Shown in pieces: positions 18,297 through 26,928 of a stretch of DNA of 64,000 nucleotides (the stretch's first letter is position 1; every line of letters begins with the position of its first letter). Below the pieces are notes generated by a model, which did no database searches, was not told the origin of the DNA, and worked only from the letters and a program-made list of their open reading frames with translations. Both the position numbers and the translations under genes were made by a program. Source of the stretch: Granulicella mallensis (GTDB taxonomy: Bacteria > Acidobacteriota > Terriglobia > Terriglobales > Acidobacteriaceae); contig NZ_JACHIO010000003.1 of NCBI RefSeq assembly GCF_014203225.1, positions 310,001 through 374,000 on the forward strand, given 5' to 3'.

Positions 18297-19208
18297 CTAA
18301 AGCTCGTAAGGGTAGAAGCCTTCACCGCTCTTGCGACCGTTGCGTCCTGCGTAAACCATCTTACGGAGCAGCGGGCAGGGGCGATATTTGCTGTCGTTCA
18401 GTTCTGCATAAATCACCTCTAGCGATCGCAGAACCGTATCGAGTCCAATAAGGTCTGCAGTCTCCAGGGGGCCCATCTTATGGCCAAAGCATGTTTTGAA
18501 CAGGCGGTCGACGTCCTGCGCGGACGCTACATTTTCGTGGACGAGAAACATCGCCTCATTCACCATCAGCATCATCACGCGATTCGTCACAAACCCGGGA
18601 GAATCGTTGACGATAATGCTCTCGCGGCCGGCCTGGCGAAGAAGCTGGATGCCCTTATCAAGCACCTCTGCCGAGGTGCGATCCCCTCGTATGACTTCCA
18701 CAAGCGGCATCAGGGGCACGGGATTCATGAAGTGCATCCCTAAAACGCGCTCCGGATGCTCGTACAACGAACCAAAACGCGTAATGGGGATTGCTGAAGT
18801 GTTCGCTGCAACCGGAACGTGCGGCGCCAGCACCCGGTTCAGCTCCTCGTGAACGATACGCTTCAGATCCCAATCTTCCGTGATGTTTTCGATCACGAAG
18901 TCCGCCTCTGCGACACCGGCCAGATCCTCTGCGACCGTAAGATAGTCGATCGGCGAGATCGCCTGCGGATCTTTGCGCAGGAGGTTGTAAAGTTTGGCGT
19001 TCTTGCGAATGGTGGTAGTAGCGCGATCTAATTGGGCACGCGTATTGTCGACAAGCAGCACCTTGTGGCCGCTCTGCGCGAAAAGGTGCGCGACTCCAGA
19101 TCCGATAACGCCGGCACCGATAACGGCGACGCGATTAAACGTTCCTTCGCCCCTTCCAGCAGCCGATTCGTGCTCTGCATAGGCAAAGGCTGACACTGGT
19201 TCCTTCAT
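18297..19208 (-). CDS. 3-hydroxyacyl-CoA dehydrogenase family protein
   Basis: A 303-residue member of the 3-hydroxybutyryl-CoA dehydrogenase family. The NAD-binding loop GAGVIGSG lies at about 31-38. Family segments follow: NTSAIPI, the MHFMNPVPLMPLVEV block with the catalytic histidine, and the C-terminal DLIGLDT and YAGRNGRKSGEGFY. It is the first gene of the four-gene leftward operon and ends 13 bp before the LLM oxidoreductase. The natural reaction is oxidation of a 3-hydroxyacyl thioester to the 3-keto form. In this cluster it may act on the carrier-bound acyl chain, but no enoyl hydratase is seen here. Confidence 0.88.
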   Translation of the reverse strand: MKEPVSAFAYAEHESAAGRGEGTFNRVAVIGAGVIGSGVAHLFAQSGHKVLLVDNTRAQLDRATTTIRKNAKLYNLLRKDPQAISPIDYLTVAEDLAGVAEADFVIENITEDWDLKRIVHEELNRVLAPHVPVAANTSAIPITRFGSLYEHPERVLGMHFMNPVPLMPLVEVIRGDRTSAEVLDKGIQLLRQAGRESIIVNDSPGFVTNRVMMLMVNEAMFLVHENVASAQDVDRLFKTCFGHKMGPLETADLIGLDTVLRSLEVIYAELNDSKYRPCPLLRKMVYAGRNGRKSGEGFYPYEL

Positions 19209-19424
19209 AAACTCATCCGTGATGAAGTGTTCTCTACTGGTGATCTATAGTTTCACGATTTTGATCTGTAGTCTCCTCGAAAATGATGGAGCAGATTATC
19301 TACACGTGACCTAAGATTTTGAGGCGCTCAAGAGCCGGGCTAAAGCCATAAATGCGATACCCGTTTCAGTGGGGCGGATACCACCGCTCTTCGTCTTCTG
19401 GAAGAGGCGAATGGTCGCATTCTC

Positions 19425-20651
19425 TTGAAACCTTCTGGCCTGCACGGTGAGGCTAGGTTGGGCTGTATGCAATTCTTCCGCAGCGGCAAGCATCGTTGCG
19501 TGAAGATCTGCCCCAAGGCCGGCACGCCGAAGTGGAGGGCCGAGCAGATGCTTCAGGAGATCATCCTGAAGGAGACCAAAGGCGTTGGGCCGACTCCAAC
19601 GCTTCCACCGGATGACTCTTTGACGTTCCGCTGGTGTCAAAGAGCGATACATTCCGATGCGGCGAGGCTCATGGAGCCCAACTTACAGGAAAACAAATAC
19701 CTACAACCTGGAGCACTACCTGATTGGACACTTTGGCGACTTGCCACTACGGAATCTCAGTACGTTCGAGATTCAGATCTGGCTGAATAACGTAGCGGAA
19801 GAGCAGGATTACTCCGATTCGGTGGTGCGAAGTTGCTTTAATAACATCCGTGCTATCACCCACCTGGCGAGGAAACAAAAGTTTCTTGCCGAAGATCCGG
19901 GAGAAGACGTCACCATGCCAATCACTAAGATTTCCGAAAAGCCGGTGATGGCAATCGATCTCATGCTCCTGCTGCTTGGAGCGATTGAAGACCTCGGGGA
20001 TCTCTGCCTCATGCTTGTTGGCATCTTCAGCGGGCCTCATGCAAGTGAGGCGATGGGATTTCAATGGAAGTCTTGGACGGGAGTTTCCCTGAGCCCTACG
20101 GCACCGCCGTCGAGGGGCAGTTTTATGAAGGGCGTCTCAAGACCAAGGCGAGTCGATCTCCCATTGCAGTTCCGGAGCCCGTACGCCCGGTGATTGAGGC
20201 TTGGCGAAGAATATGTCCGGACCCGTCTCCGGAGGCTCTCATGTTTCCCACGTTTGGTCGCGGGAAGCGGAAGGGGCAAGCTGTACCGCGGCACGCAAAG
20301 AACTTCCTCAAGTGGCGGATTCGTCCGATCGCTGAGAAGTTGGAGATACCAACTCGTCTCATTACCTTCCAGGTTATGCGACGTTCCCTGGGAACTCATC
20401 TTTCCGGCCACGGCACGCTCAAAGACACGCAGGGCACCCTACGCCATGCAAGCATCACGACGACCGGCAACGTGTATGTGCAGATCGTAGAAGAGAACGT
20501 AATGCGAGCGGTGAACTCTCACGCTTCGAAGGTGCTCGAGGGATGGAGTCCAGCGGTTGAAAGCACTGGGCGGACGGGTCGTAACGTGAAGCGTCTACCG
20601 GAGCCACTTGCGGGGTCCGAAAGCAATTTGGTGAAGTTTGGTGAAGTTTAG
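19425..20651 (+). pseudogene. Tyrosine recombinase/integrase pseudogene with two frameshifts
   Basis: Three overlapping frames join into one integrase. The N-terminal part is read to about 19636. The core-binding part (NLEHYLIGHFGDLPLRNLS) is in the next frame to about 20085. The catalytic part is back in the first frame: FQVMRRSLGTHL and LRHASITTTGNVY carry the Arg, His and Tyr region. No single frame gives a functional protein, so it is dead. It ends about 30 bp from a tRNA-Asn 3' segment, the classic integrase/attachment layout. The N-terminal limit is uncertain and may start before 19425. Confidence 0.82.
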
Positions 20652-20682
20652 GAGAGGAGGTCTTGCATGTGCTTGATAAATA

Positions 20683-20728
20683 TGGCTCCTGAGGTAGGAC
20701 TCGAACCTACAACCCCTTCGGTTAACAG
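20683..20728 (-). other. 3' end of a tRNA-Asn gene (probable attachment site)
   Basis: On the minus strand the segment reads CTGTTAACC, a variable part, then the T-arm GGTTCGAGTCC, the acceptor strand ACCTCAGGAG and an encoded CCA. That is anticodon GTT plus the whole 3' half of tRNA-Asn. The 5' half (D arm and 5' acceptor strand) is missing: sequence upstream of the anticodon does not fold as a tRNA. This is a duplicated integration core rather than a working tRNA gene. Confidence 0.8.
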
Positions 20729-20972
20729 TTAGGGATTCCCTCTTTTCAGGGTTGCTCGTCGGTGTTCTATGCTGCTCATAGGAATAGGCTTACATCACTT
20801 CCTAGAAGTTGCCGGACTGTGGGTATTACCCGTTATTACCCGCCTTTTCGAGGCAAGGTACCCACAAAACTACCCACACTCTTGAGGCTCAGTTTCAGTC
20901 CTCCGTTGGGGAATGCGAACTCCCTACCCCCCCGTGATTCAGTCGCAAACATCTGATCTCGATCATCGGCGG

Positions 20973-20999
20973 CGCTAATAGAGCGGACCGCTATTAGCG
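20973..20999. repeat. Inverted repeat CGCTAATAG / CTATTAGCG plus a third copy
   Basis: Perfect 9-bp arms around a 9-nt spacer; a third direct copy of CGCTAATAG lies at 21014-21022. It lies in noncoding DNA between the tRNA fragment and the 18-bp motif array. Function unknown; a protein-binding site or transposon remnant is possible. Confidence 0.6.
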
Positions 21000-21087
21000 T
21001 TTCTCCAGCAAGGCGCTAATAGCGATGGCGAGTTTATGCGTTAGCACTCGACAACGCGCTAGCTTGCTGTCTAGTGCGTTGTCACGC

Positions 21088-21358
21088 TGCACTCAATTCC
21101 CGGAATCACGCTTCTTTGTTTTCAATCCTTTTCCGGGATTTGAGTGCATGGTTGCAGCACTGAAACCCCGGAATTTTGCACTCAAACCTCGGACAAAGTT
21201 CAGGCTAAAGTTTGTCCGGGATTTGAATGCCAAAACGAACCCATCCCATTTCCTTGCCGCAGTTCTGTTCCGGGATTTGAGTACAAAACACACGGCGGAT
21301 TCCGGGATTTAGGTGCAGCATAGTGACCCTCCAGGACATATTCCGGGAATTGAGTGCA
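21088..21358. repeat. Array of an 18-bp motif, consensus TTCCGGGATTTGAGTGCA
   Basis: Copies lie at 21131-21148, 21214-21231, 21268-21285, 21300-21317 and 21341-21358 in plus orientation, and at 21088-21105 and 21177-21194 in minus orientation; a shorter copy is at 21166-21180. Most match the consensus at 15 or more of 18 positions. The spacing is irregular, about 30-55 bp, so it is not a CRISPR array. It resembles the multi-site ends to which Mu/Tn7-type transposases bind. Two more copies lie at 23626-23684. The stretch from 20729 to 21500 has no credible gene. Confidence 0.75.
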
Positions 21359-21503
21359 GCGTGACACCTGATGAACACCTTACGGCCGGCTGCCGCAAAC
21401 TCCCCCAAGACTGCTTCAGTAACGCTTGAGCTAACCGATCTCTGTTCACTTGCCGATACCCTGGTGTGGAGCAGAAATCACCGATCTTTTTGATCGGTTT
21501 AAG

Positions 21504-21653
21504 CTATGCTTTTGGACTGAAGGGCTTTTGGACTTGTTTTCTTAGCTTTTCTGCCCAAGACCGCTTGAGGGGTTTGCCTGTTTTCACAACAAATTTGTAC
21601 TTGCATGAAGCACAGGTAACAAGAAGACTACGGCCAACAGTGTCGTTTATCAC
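21504..21653 (-). CDS. Small zinc-ribbon-like protein (49 aa), possibly a truncated gene
   Basis: From a GTG at 21651-21653 the frame gives 49 residues with a CASC pair and a basic C-terminal half (K-P-L-K-R-S-W-A-E-K). The start lies inside a transposon-end repeat (21641-21690), so either the element supplied the start codon or it cut a longer gene. I do not recognise the family. CxxC with only one pair visible suggests half of a zinc ribbon. Confidence 0.35.
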   Translation of the reverse strand: MINDTVGRSLLVTCASCKYKFVVKTGKPLKRSWAEKLRKQVQKPFSPKA

Positions 21654-21690
21654 GATAAATGTCGTAGTTTTATCACGCTATATGTCGCAT
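21641..21690 (+). repeat. Orphan copy of the TniA-type transposon left end
   Basis: Matches 44 of 50 positions with the left end at 37199-37248, including three TGTCG sites at 21641, 21660 and 21683 with the same 19- and 23-bp spacing. No transposase follows. It is either a relic of another insertion or one end of a larger composite region reaching the right end at 40604. Confidence 0.8.
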
Positions 21691-21924
21691 TCAAAGCTAC
21701 TGGGCTATGCCCTCGCTGACGGTCCTAACGCGCTTCTCCAGCGATGAGCTAGCCTGTGCTTCTTCCAACATTGTGGACAAAGCGCTTTGTCTGGGGCTTT
21801 TGTCGGAATACGATCTCGGCTGAACGGATTCATGTGCCTTTCCATGACAGGAGGTGCCGGTTCGCCTTTACGACATTTATCGGGAAAGGAATGCGTCAGA
21901 TATTCTGACAAACAACACGAACGT

Positions 21925-22344
21925 ATGACGATGATTGGAGCCATCAGATGTAATGAAGGAACTGTCTTGCTCGCCGATGGACAGGAAACGATTACCGATT
22001 ACGCAAAGTGGAGCGTGAACAAGATCAAGTCGGCGGAGCTGATAGGGCAATTTCGTTGTGTGATGACGGGCGCTGGTAGTGCGGACACCATAGACATGAT
22101 TTGGGAGAAAGTCTCAGCCCTTTGGAATTCGCCCGGATCGTCATATTTACACGGCTGGATTACTCGAGTAGAACTCAGACCTCTTCAACAATGGCGTGAA
22201 CAGATTGTTTCGACCGTCCGTGAAACAACTGAGACCTGCGTCGTTCCTTGGGGAAATGCCCATTCGGGAGTGAGTCTTATTTGGTTGATTCAGGATCTAT
22301 CGGAGCCCCCCGCACAGCCTGGTACTGTGCCGATGGAATTGTAG
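21925..22344 (+). CDS. Proteasome/Ntn-hydrolase-like N-terminal fragment
   Basis: From ATG 21925 the protein begins MTMIGAIRCNEGTVLLADGQ and continues through RCVMTGAGSADTIDMI, reminiscent of 20S-proteasome-like Ntn hydrolases of bacteria. Only about 60 residues look family-like; the rest to the stop is not convincing and the protein is short. It is probably truncated or frameshifted. No ribosome site is evident. It lies about 235 bp from the orphan transposon end. Confidence 0.4.
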   Translation: MTMIGAIRCNEGTVLLADGQETITDYAKWSVNKIKSAELIGQFRCVMTGAGSADTIDMIWEKVSALWNSPGSSYLHGWITRVELRPLQQWREQIVSTVRETTETCVVPWGNAHSGVSLIWLIQDLSEPPAQPGTVPMEL

Positions 22345-22541
22345 ACAGCGAGCAGCGCAAAGAGGCTGGGAGCGAGACGCGGTACCAATGCGATGGGACG
22401 GAGCATGAGAACACCTTTGCGCTGAGAGGTTTTGTGACGATTCAGGGTTGTGCAACTACTGCTTCTGGATGCGTGGTGGAGTGTACCTCCACGGAGAAGA
22501 TAAGTTGAGGGTCTGGCGCAGGGCGTCGTAAAGTTGTAGCC

Positions 22542-23336
22542 ATGGGACTATTTCGACGAGTTGGGTTCGCACTGATGATGGCTACGATGGTGTTGTTTCG
22601 CGCAGTTGCACAAAAGCCGGCTGATGCCGGGCCGCGGCTGGAGGTGGCGACGATCAAGCCCAGTGCCCCGGAAGAGACGGGCCGGTTTGTTGGTTGGGAG
22701 GGGCGAAAGTTTATGATGCACTACTCCACGATGAGCCAGGTGACGCAGTTTGCGTATGGGTTGCAGGCGAAGCAGATTGTGGGCGCGCCGGCGTGGTTTG
22801 ATGCGACGACCTATGACATTGACGTGTTGGCAGATACCGCCGAGCCTACGCGCGAGCAGTGGAAGATCGTGCTGCAGGAGATGCTGAGCGAGCGGCTGCA
22901 CTTGAAGGTGCATCCTGAGCAGAAGGTGATGCCGGCGTATGTGCTGAGCGTGGACAAGGACGGGCCGAAGATGAAACCGCCAATGGATGAGGAGGGGACG
23001 GTGGAGGTTGGGGTGCGGATTGGGCGTGGGCCGCATGAGTTGGTATTCGTGAAATCGGTTCGCGGAAGTATGGGGGAGTTGGCATCGGAACTGCAGCGCG
23101 TGGAGATGGACCGGCCTGTGGTGGACAAGACGGGTTTGACGGGGCGGTTCAACTTTGAGATGAGAGCGACTTCGACGAAGCCGTTCTTTGCAGGGGAGAC
23201 TCCTGACCCGAGCGATGATGCGCCGCCGATAGTGTTTACGGCGTTGCGCGAGCAGCTTGGGTTGCGGCTGGACCCCGCGAAGACAGAAGTCGGTTGCCTG
23301 GCGGTCGACCGTGTGGAGAAGCCCTCTGATAATTGA
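22542..23336 (+). CDS. TIGR03435-type exported protein of unknown function
   Basis: A 264-residue protein with an N-terminal signal segment ending near VAQKPAD. It carries the family hallmarks: an opening FEVATIKPS-like stretch (here LEVATIKPSAP), M-x-H-Y-S-T-M-x-x-V, PAWFDATTYDIDV, the LQEMLSERLHLKVHPE block, a PVVDKTGLTGRFNFEM block, and a closing LREQLGLRLDPAK. The family is strongly expanded in soil Acidobacteriota and has no established function. It is intact, although flanked by repeats and fragments. Confidence 0.85.
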   Translation: MGLFRRVGFALMMATMVLFRAVAQKPADAGPRLEVATIKPSAPEETGRFVGWEGRKFMMHYSTMSQVTQFAYGLQAKQIVGAPAWFDATTYDIDVLADTAEPTREQWKIVLQEMLSERLHLKVHPEQKVMPAYVLSVDKDGPKMKPPMDEEGTVEVGVRIGRGPHELVFVKSVRGSMGELASELQRVEMDRPVVDKTGLTGRFNFEMRATSTKPFFAGETPDPSDDAPPIVFTALREQLGLRLDPAKTEVGCLAVDRVEKPSDN

Positions 23337-23612
23337 TTACATGATGCGCTTGGGGATGGGCGGGAGCTCGATCTTCTCTGGTACGTGCCGGGTGACGACG
23401 ACGCCATTGGTCTCGAAGTGCGTGACGCGGTGGCCGTAGTCGTGGCCCATCATGACGGCTTTCTTGAGCAGCGAGAGGTGACGGCGGGTTTCTTGCGGGA
23501 AGAACTTGTTGACCGAGGCTTCGTAGTCGGCGTGGAGCAGATAGTAGACGTCGCACTTGGGGCAGTAGATGGGCTCTTCAAGCTGGCGCGTGAAGGCGCC
23601 CTGCGAGTACAT
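23337..23612 (-). CDS. Conserved small hypothetical protein with a CPKC motif
   Basis: A 91-residue soluble protein. A CPKC pair near residue 17 could bind metal; a basic/aromatic helix (RRHLSLLKKAVMMGHDYGH) follows. No second cysteine pair is present. The start codon sits only 14 bp from a copy of the 18-bp motif, so the native 5' end may have been cut. Convergent with the TIGR03435-type gene. Function unknown. Confidence 0.5.
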   Translation of the reverse strand: MYSQGAFTRQLEEPIYCPKCDVYYLLHADYEASVNKFFPQETRRHLSLLKKAVMMGHDYGHRVTHFETNGVVVTRHVPEKIELPPIPKRIM

Positions 23613-23625
23613 AAACAGCTTCGAA

Positions 23626-23684
23626 TTCCGAGATTTTAGTGCAGTAAATCAGTTCGAAATGTACAATTCCGGCCTTTAAGTGCA
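23626..23684 (+). repeat. Two further copies of the 18-bp motif
   Basis: TTCCGAGATTTTAGTGCA (23626-23643) and TTCCGGCCTTTAAGTGCA (23667-23684), 41 bp apart, same orientation as most copies at 21.1-21.4 kb. Directly to the right, on the minus strand, an open frame of about 28 residues (R-I-G-L-K-D-A-P-A-H-T-K) runs into the repeat, probably the tail of a gene cut here. Confidence 0.7.
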
Positions 23685-23787
23685 GTCCGACACCTCTCGC
23701 CATTCGAACCAGCCACGCACGTCCGTCTTGGTGTGCGCCGGAGCGTCCTTCAGTCCGATGCGACGCCAAATTAACGCAACAGACCCG

Positions 23788-24912
23788 TCAATCCTGCCAG
23801 ACATCCTTGAGCAGACGGTCAAAGTTCCCGCCCAGGATCTTCTCAATACGCGCATCCGAGTGCTTCCTCTTACTCAACAGATCGGCGATGCGAAGAAAAC
23901 GGTCTGGCTCATTCAGATCGGGCACATACAAATAAACATCCGGGTCTTCGCCGGGCGCGGAGATGCCTTGCCTGCGCCGCTCCTTGATCTCGTCCGCAAA
24001 TGACTTCTTGTACTCCGGCGTAAGCACAAGCGGAGAGGTCGCGCGGTCCGTGCCCATGCCCACATGATCCTCGCCGCAAACGTCGATCGCGTGCTCGATA
24101 TGCCGGATCACATCGTCAGCCATCGGCTGCCCCTGGCTACGCAGAAATGGCATCAAATAAATTCCCACATAACCGCCCTTGTCGGCGAGCTTACGCAACT
24201 CGTGGTCTGTCTTGTTCCGCGGATTCGGTACAAGCGCGGCGCAACCGGTATGCGAAATCGCGATCGGCGCCGTCGAAGCCTCGATCGCTTCCAGGGTAGT
24301 ACGTTCGCCGGCATGGGCCAGATCGACCAGCGCCTTGTGTTCATTCAGTCGCGCCACAAGCTTGCGACCATACACAGACAACCCTGCATTACCCGGCTCC
24401 AGGCAGCCATCCCCCACCAGAGTGCGCTTGTTGTAGGTCAGCTGGAAGATACGGACTCCGAAGTTGCGAAAGGTATCGAGTCGGACGAGATCCTCGCCAA
24501 ACGGATTCGTATCTTCGAAGCCGTAAATTAGGCCCAAGCGATCGCTGCGTTTCGCTTCAGCAATATCCGCTGCATGCCGTACCAGCAGGAATACATCTGG
24601 ATGTGCAGCGATCTCTGCATTCCAGTAAGCAATCGCGCGGACGGTCTCGTCATAACTGGCCGGACCGCCGACGATCAGATTGATGGCCGTCAAACCCGAG
24701 GCACGCGCATCATTAATCTCGGCAGCGGTCAGCGGCGTATCCAGGGTGTCGTTTTCCCCGCCAGGGGTGCCGAGGGAATCGATCAAGATCCCATGGCCGT
24801 ACCCCTTCCCCACTTCACCTTGTGTCTCCGCCAACGCGCGACCAAACATGCCGGAAAGAAGTGTTGCGGCGGACGCACTTCCAAAAAGAGACAAAAAACT
24901 TCGACGCTGCAT
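23788..24912 (-). CDS. Membrane dipeptidase (peptidase M19), Tat-exported
   Basis: A 374-residue zinc dipeptidase of the renal dipeptidase family. The N-terminus MQRRSFLSLFGSASAATLL is a twin-arginine signal. Family segments visible are IYGFEDTNPFGED (metal-binding Glu), LVDLAHAGERTTLEAIE and IAISHTGCAALVPNPRNKTD (substrate/zinc histidines), and HVGMGTD near the C-terminal part. It would hydrolyse dipeptides in the periplasm. It is separated from its neighbours by more than 100 bp on each side and looks intact. Confidence 0.9.
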   Translation of the reverse strand: MQRRSFLSLFGSASAATLLSGMFGRALAETQGEVGKGYGHGILIDSLGTPGGENDTLDTPLTAAEINDARASGLTAINLIVGGPASYDETVRAIAYWNAEIAAHPDVFLLVRHAADIAEAKRSDRLGLIYGFEDTNPFGEDLVRLDTFRNFGVRIFQLTYNKRTLVGDGCLEPGNAGLSVYGRKLVARLNEHKALVDLAHAGERTTLEAIEASTAPIAISHTGCAALVPNPRNKTDHELRKLADKGGYVGIYLMPFLRSQGQPMADDVIRHIEHAIDVCGEDHVGMGTDRATSPLVLTPEYKKSFADEIKERRRQGISAPGEDPDVYLYVPDLNEPDRFLRIADLLSKRKHSDARIEKILGGNFDRLLKDVWQD

Positions 24913-25022
24913 GCTGTAGAAACCTCAACGTTTAAAGATATCTTTCGATGTGAAGGTATAACGCTGGAAAAGTAATCTATTCCGAAAGCTGCAATACACC
25001 TATGGACTTACCTTCAAGTGGC

Positions 25023-26471
25023 TCAAGCTAGTGGGCGATAGTCACCGACCCCGTCTCGGCTACGAAGAAGCATGGGTTGCCTCCTCCAATAGGTAAGCGA
25101 GCGCAAAACCCACTCAATCGGCCCGAAAGCAAAGTACCGAAGCCAGATGGGGCTAACCACAAGATTGATGATCCACACCCCGAACACGCAGTAGAAGATC
25201 TGGAAGAATTCAAGCTGACCGTAGAGCTTCCATGGTCCCCATGCAAACAGAAACTGACAAATCACGCTGGTAAGAATGTAGTTGGTCATCGCTGTCTGGC
25301 CGACGGCTGCGCAGCGCCTGGCAAGTCCACGAAAGGCTCCGATCTTGACGAACAGAAGTATAAAGGCCGCAGTCGCCAGCGTCGCTCCAACGCGCGTGAA
25401 CTCATGCGGCAGATACATCCAGCATGCAACAACCCCCGGTGCGAAGCCCGACGCCCTGGCCTTCAAGAGTCCGGCTAACGTGAGCGGAAGCGAAGCAAGA
25501 ACTCCCAGCAATATCGTCCACACATACGTTGCACTGGAGAGCTCGCCGGTGAAAAAGTCCAGCTTGAACAGCGCCATGCCGATCAACATCATCCCACCCG
25601 ACTCGACCACAGCTATCGCCAGAGAGATCAACTCGCCTTTCAGAAACTCAACAGGGCTCTGTTTCAGCTGAGCCAAATAGCCTTGCCGCCCCTCCCGGAT
25701 GCGTGCAGCGTCTTTCTGCGCGTCGTAGGTCAACGGCCGCATCATCACGTTCCACGACTGCTGATCGGCCCTCTGCGCATCCGTCGGCGTCTCACCTGCG
25801 CGTGCGACGCGTTCCGCCACCACCTGCCGCTCGACAAGCCGCAGTGTAGGCAGTTGCTTATTCGCGGAAAGATAGGCGTAAGTACCGGGTATGCCCGTGA
25901 TCAAGACCCCTGCAATCAACAGCGTCTTCGGCCTCAGACCGCGGCACGCGAACACGAACAGCAACGCGGTCCCCGCATAGGGCATGATGTAGTCGCCATC
26001 CCATATGAAATAGGCGTGCAGCAAGCCCACAACGATCATCCAGCAACTCCTGCGCAAAAATGTGGTTGAAGCCGCCTCGGCTCCAGCACGTCTTTCCATG
26101 CGAGTAGTTAGCAGCATGACTCCAGCACCGAAGAGCATGGAAAGTAATCCACGCGTCTTCCCATGGAAAAAGATGTATTGCAGAAAGTAGACAGCGAGAT
26201 CGAGATGAGAGTGCCATCCGCTTAGCGTCTGCCTGGGTAAGGAATAGACAACGCCAGCAAGGTTCTGCCCGGAAAAATCGGAGATATTTGAAGCGAGAAT
26301 CCCCATCAGCGCGATTCCGCGCAGAATATCCATGCTCGCAAGGCGTTCCTGTCTTGTCGTAGGCCCAACTACCTGAACGCGATGCAGGCCCTCTGATTTT
26401 TCTTCGGTTCCCAAGGCCGGTTCTGCTTCCTCCGCAAGAAGTGCTACTGCTGAACTGTGTGTTTTCTGCAC
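25023..26471 (-). CDS. DUF418 multi-pass membrane protein (YeiB-like)
   Basis: A 482-residue protein with about ten hydrophobic segments. The start region contains R-L-A-S-M-D-I-L-R-G-I-A-L-M-G-I-L, the signature opening of YeiB/DUF418 proteins. The later half has the DUF418 block with A-V-G-Q-T-A-M-T-N-Y and W-x-R-Y-F-x-F-G-P-x-E-W-V-L-R. The GTG start at 26471 is backed by AGGAGAG 7 nt upstream. Function in transport or envelope biology is not established. Confidence 0.88.
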   Translation of the reverse strand: MQKTHSSAVALLAEEAEPALGTEEKSEGLHRVQVVGPTTRQERLASMDILRGIALMGILASNISDFSGQNLAGVVYSLPRQTLSGWHSHLDLAVYFLQYIFFHGKTRGLLSMLFGAGVMLLTTRMERRAGAEAASTTFLRRSCWMIVVGLLHAYFIWDGDYIMPYAGTALLFVFACRGLRPKTLLIAGVLITGIPGTYAYLSANKQLPTLRLVERQVVAERVARAGETPTDAQRADQQSWNVMMRPLTYDAQKDAARIREGRQGYLAQLKQSPVEFLKGELISLAIAVVESGGMMLIGMALFKLDFFTGELSSATYVWTILLGVLASLPLTLAGLLKARASGFAPGVVACWMYLPHEFTRVGATLATAAFILLFVKIGAFRGLARRCAAVGQTAMTNYILTSVICQFLFAWGPWKLYGQLEFFQIFYCVFGVWIINLVVSPIWLRYFAFGPIEWVLRSLTYWRRQPMLLRSRDGVGDYRPLA

Positions 26472-26521
26472 GAATCTCTCCTATTTCCTTACAAACGCCT
26501 GCGACCCTTAGCCGGTCACAA

Positions 26522-26923
26522 TCACGCCTTATGAAAGGCATCGCCTGTAATCTGCGTCTTCTTCAGCTCTGCAATCACATCGCGATAGTCGCTCAACGTG
26601 TAACCCTTCTCCTTTGCAATCTGTGCCGCAATCGGAGCCATCTCCGCTTGGTATTCGACGTAGGCCTTATGCGCCATCACCGCAATCTGCGCCGGCGGTA
26701 TGTCGACCCCGTACCGTTCGAACGCCAGCTTGTACTCCTCCGGCGGCAGCCTGAAATCAGATCGCGCCTTCGGCAGAATTGTCGCCCGCGCCCACGCGTC
26801 GTAATCCGCCAGCTCCACTTTCATCTTCGCGTACGGTTCCTCCCACCCCGTCAGCTTGTAATTCGTAAACAGCTTCGCAATCCCATCTATGTAGTTCTGG
26901 TTCCGTCGCAGCTGTGTCTCCAC
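26522..26923 (-). pseudogene. Internal fragment of a DUF885 protein
   Basis: Open frame of 133 residues matching the middle of DUF885 (putative metallocarboxypeptidase-like) proteins: YDAWARATILPKARSDFRLP, ERYGVDIPPAQ, and AKEKGYTLSDYRDVIAELK. Both the N-terminal third and the metal-binding C-terminal part are missing. It abuts an M13 peptidase fragment at 26929, so the locus is a chimeric scar, not a gene. Confidence 0.7.
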
Positions 26924-26928
26924 ATCTG

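Noticed and set aside
20683-20760. Complete tRNA-Asn gene
   Set aside because: Only the anticodon-to-CCA part fits; there is no D arm or 5' acceptor strand next to it.
21088-21358. Repeat array considered as a CRISPR array
   Set aside because: Copies are in both orientations, diverged, and unevenly spaced; no cas genes are in the window.
22548-23036. Minus-strand His/Arg-rich open frame opposite the TIGR03435-type gene
   Set aside because: Translation is typical of antisense GC-rich codons; the plus-strand gene has the family motifs.
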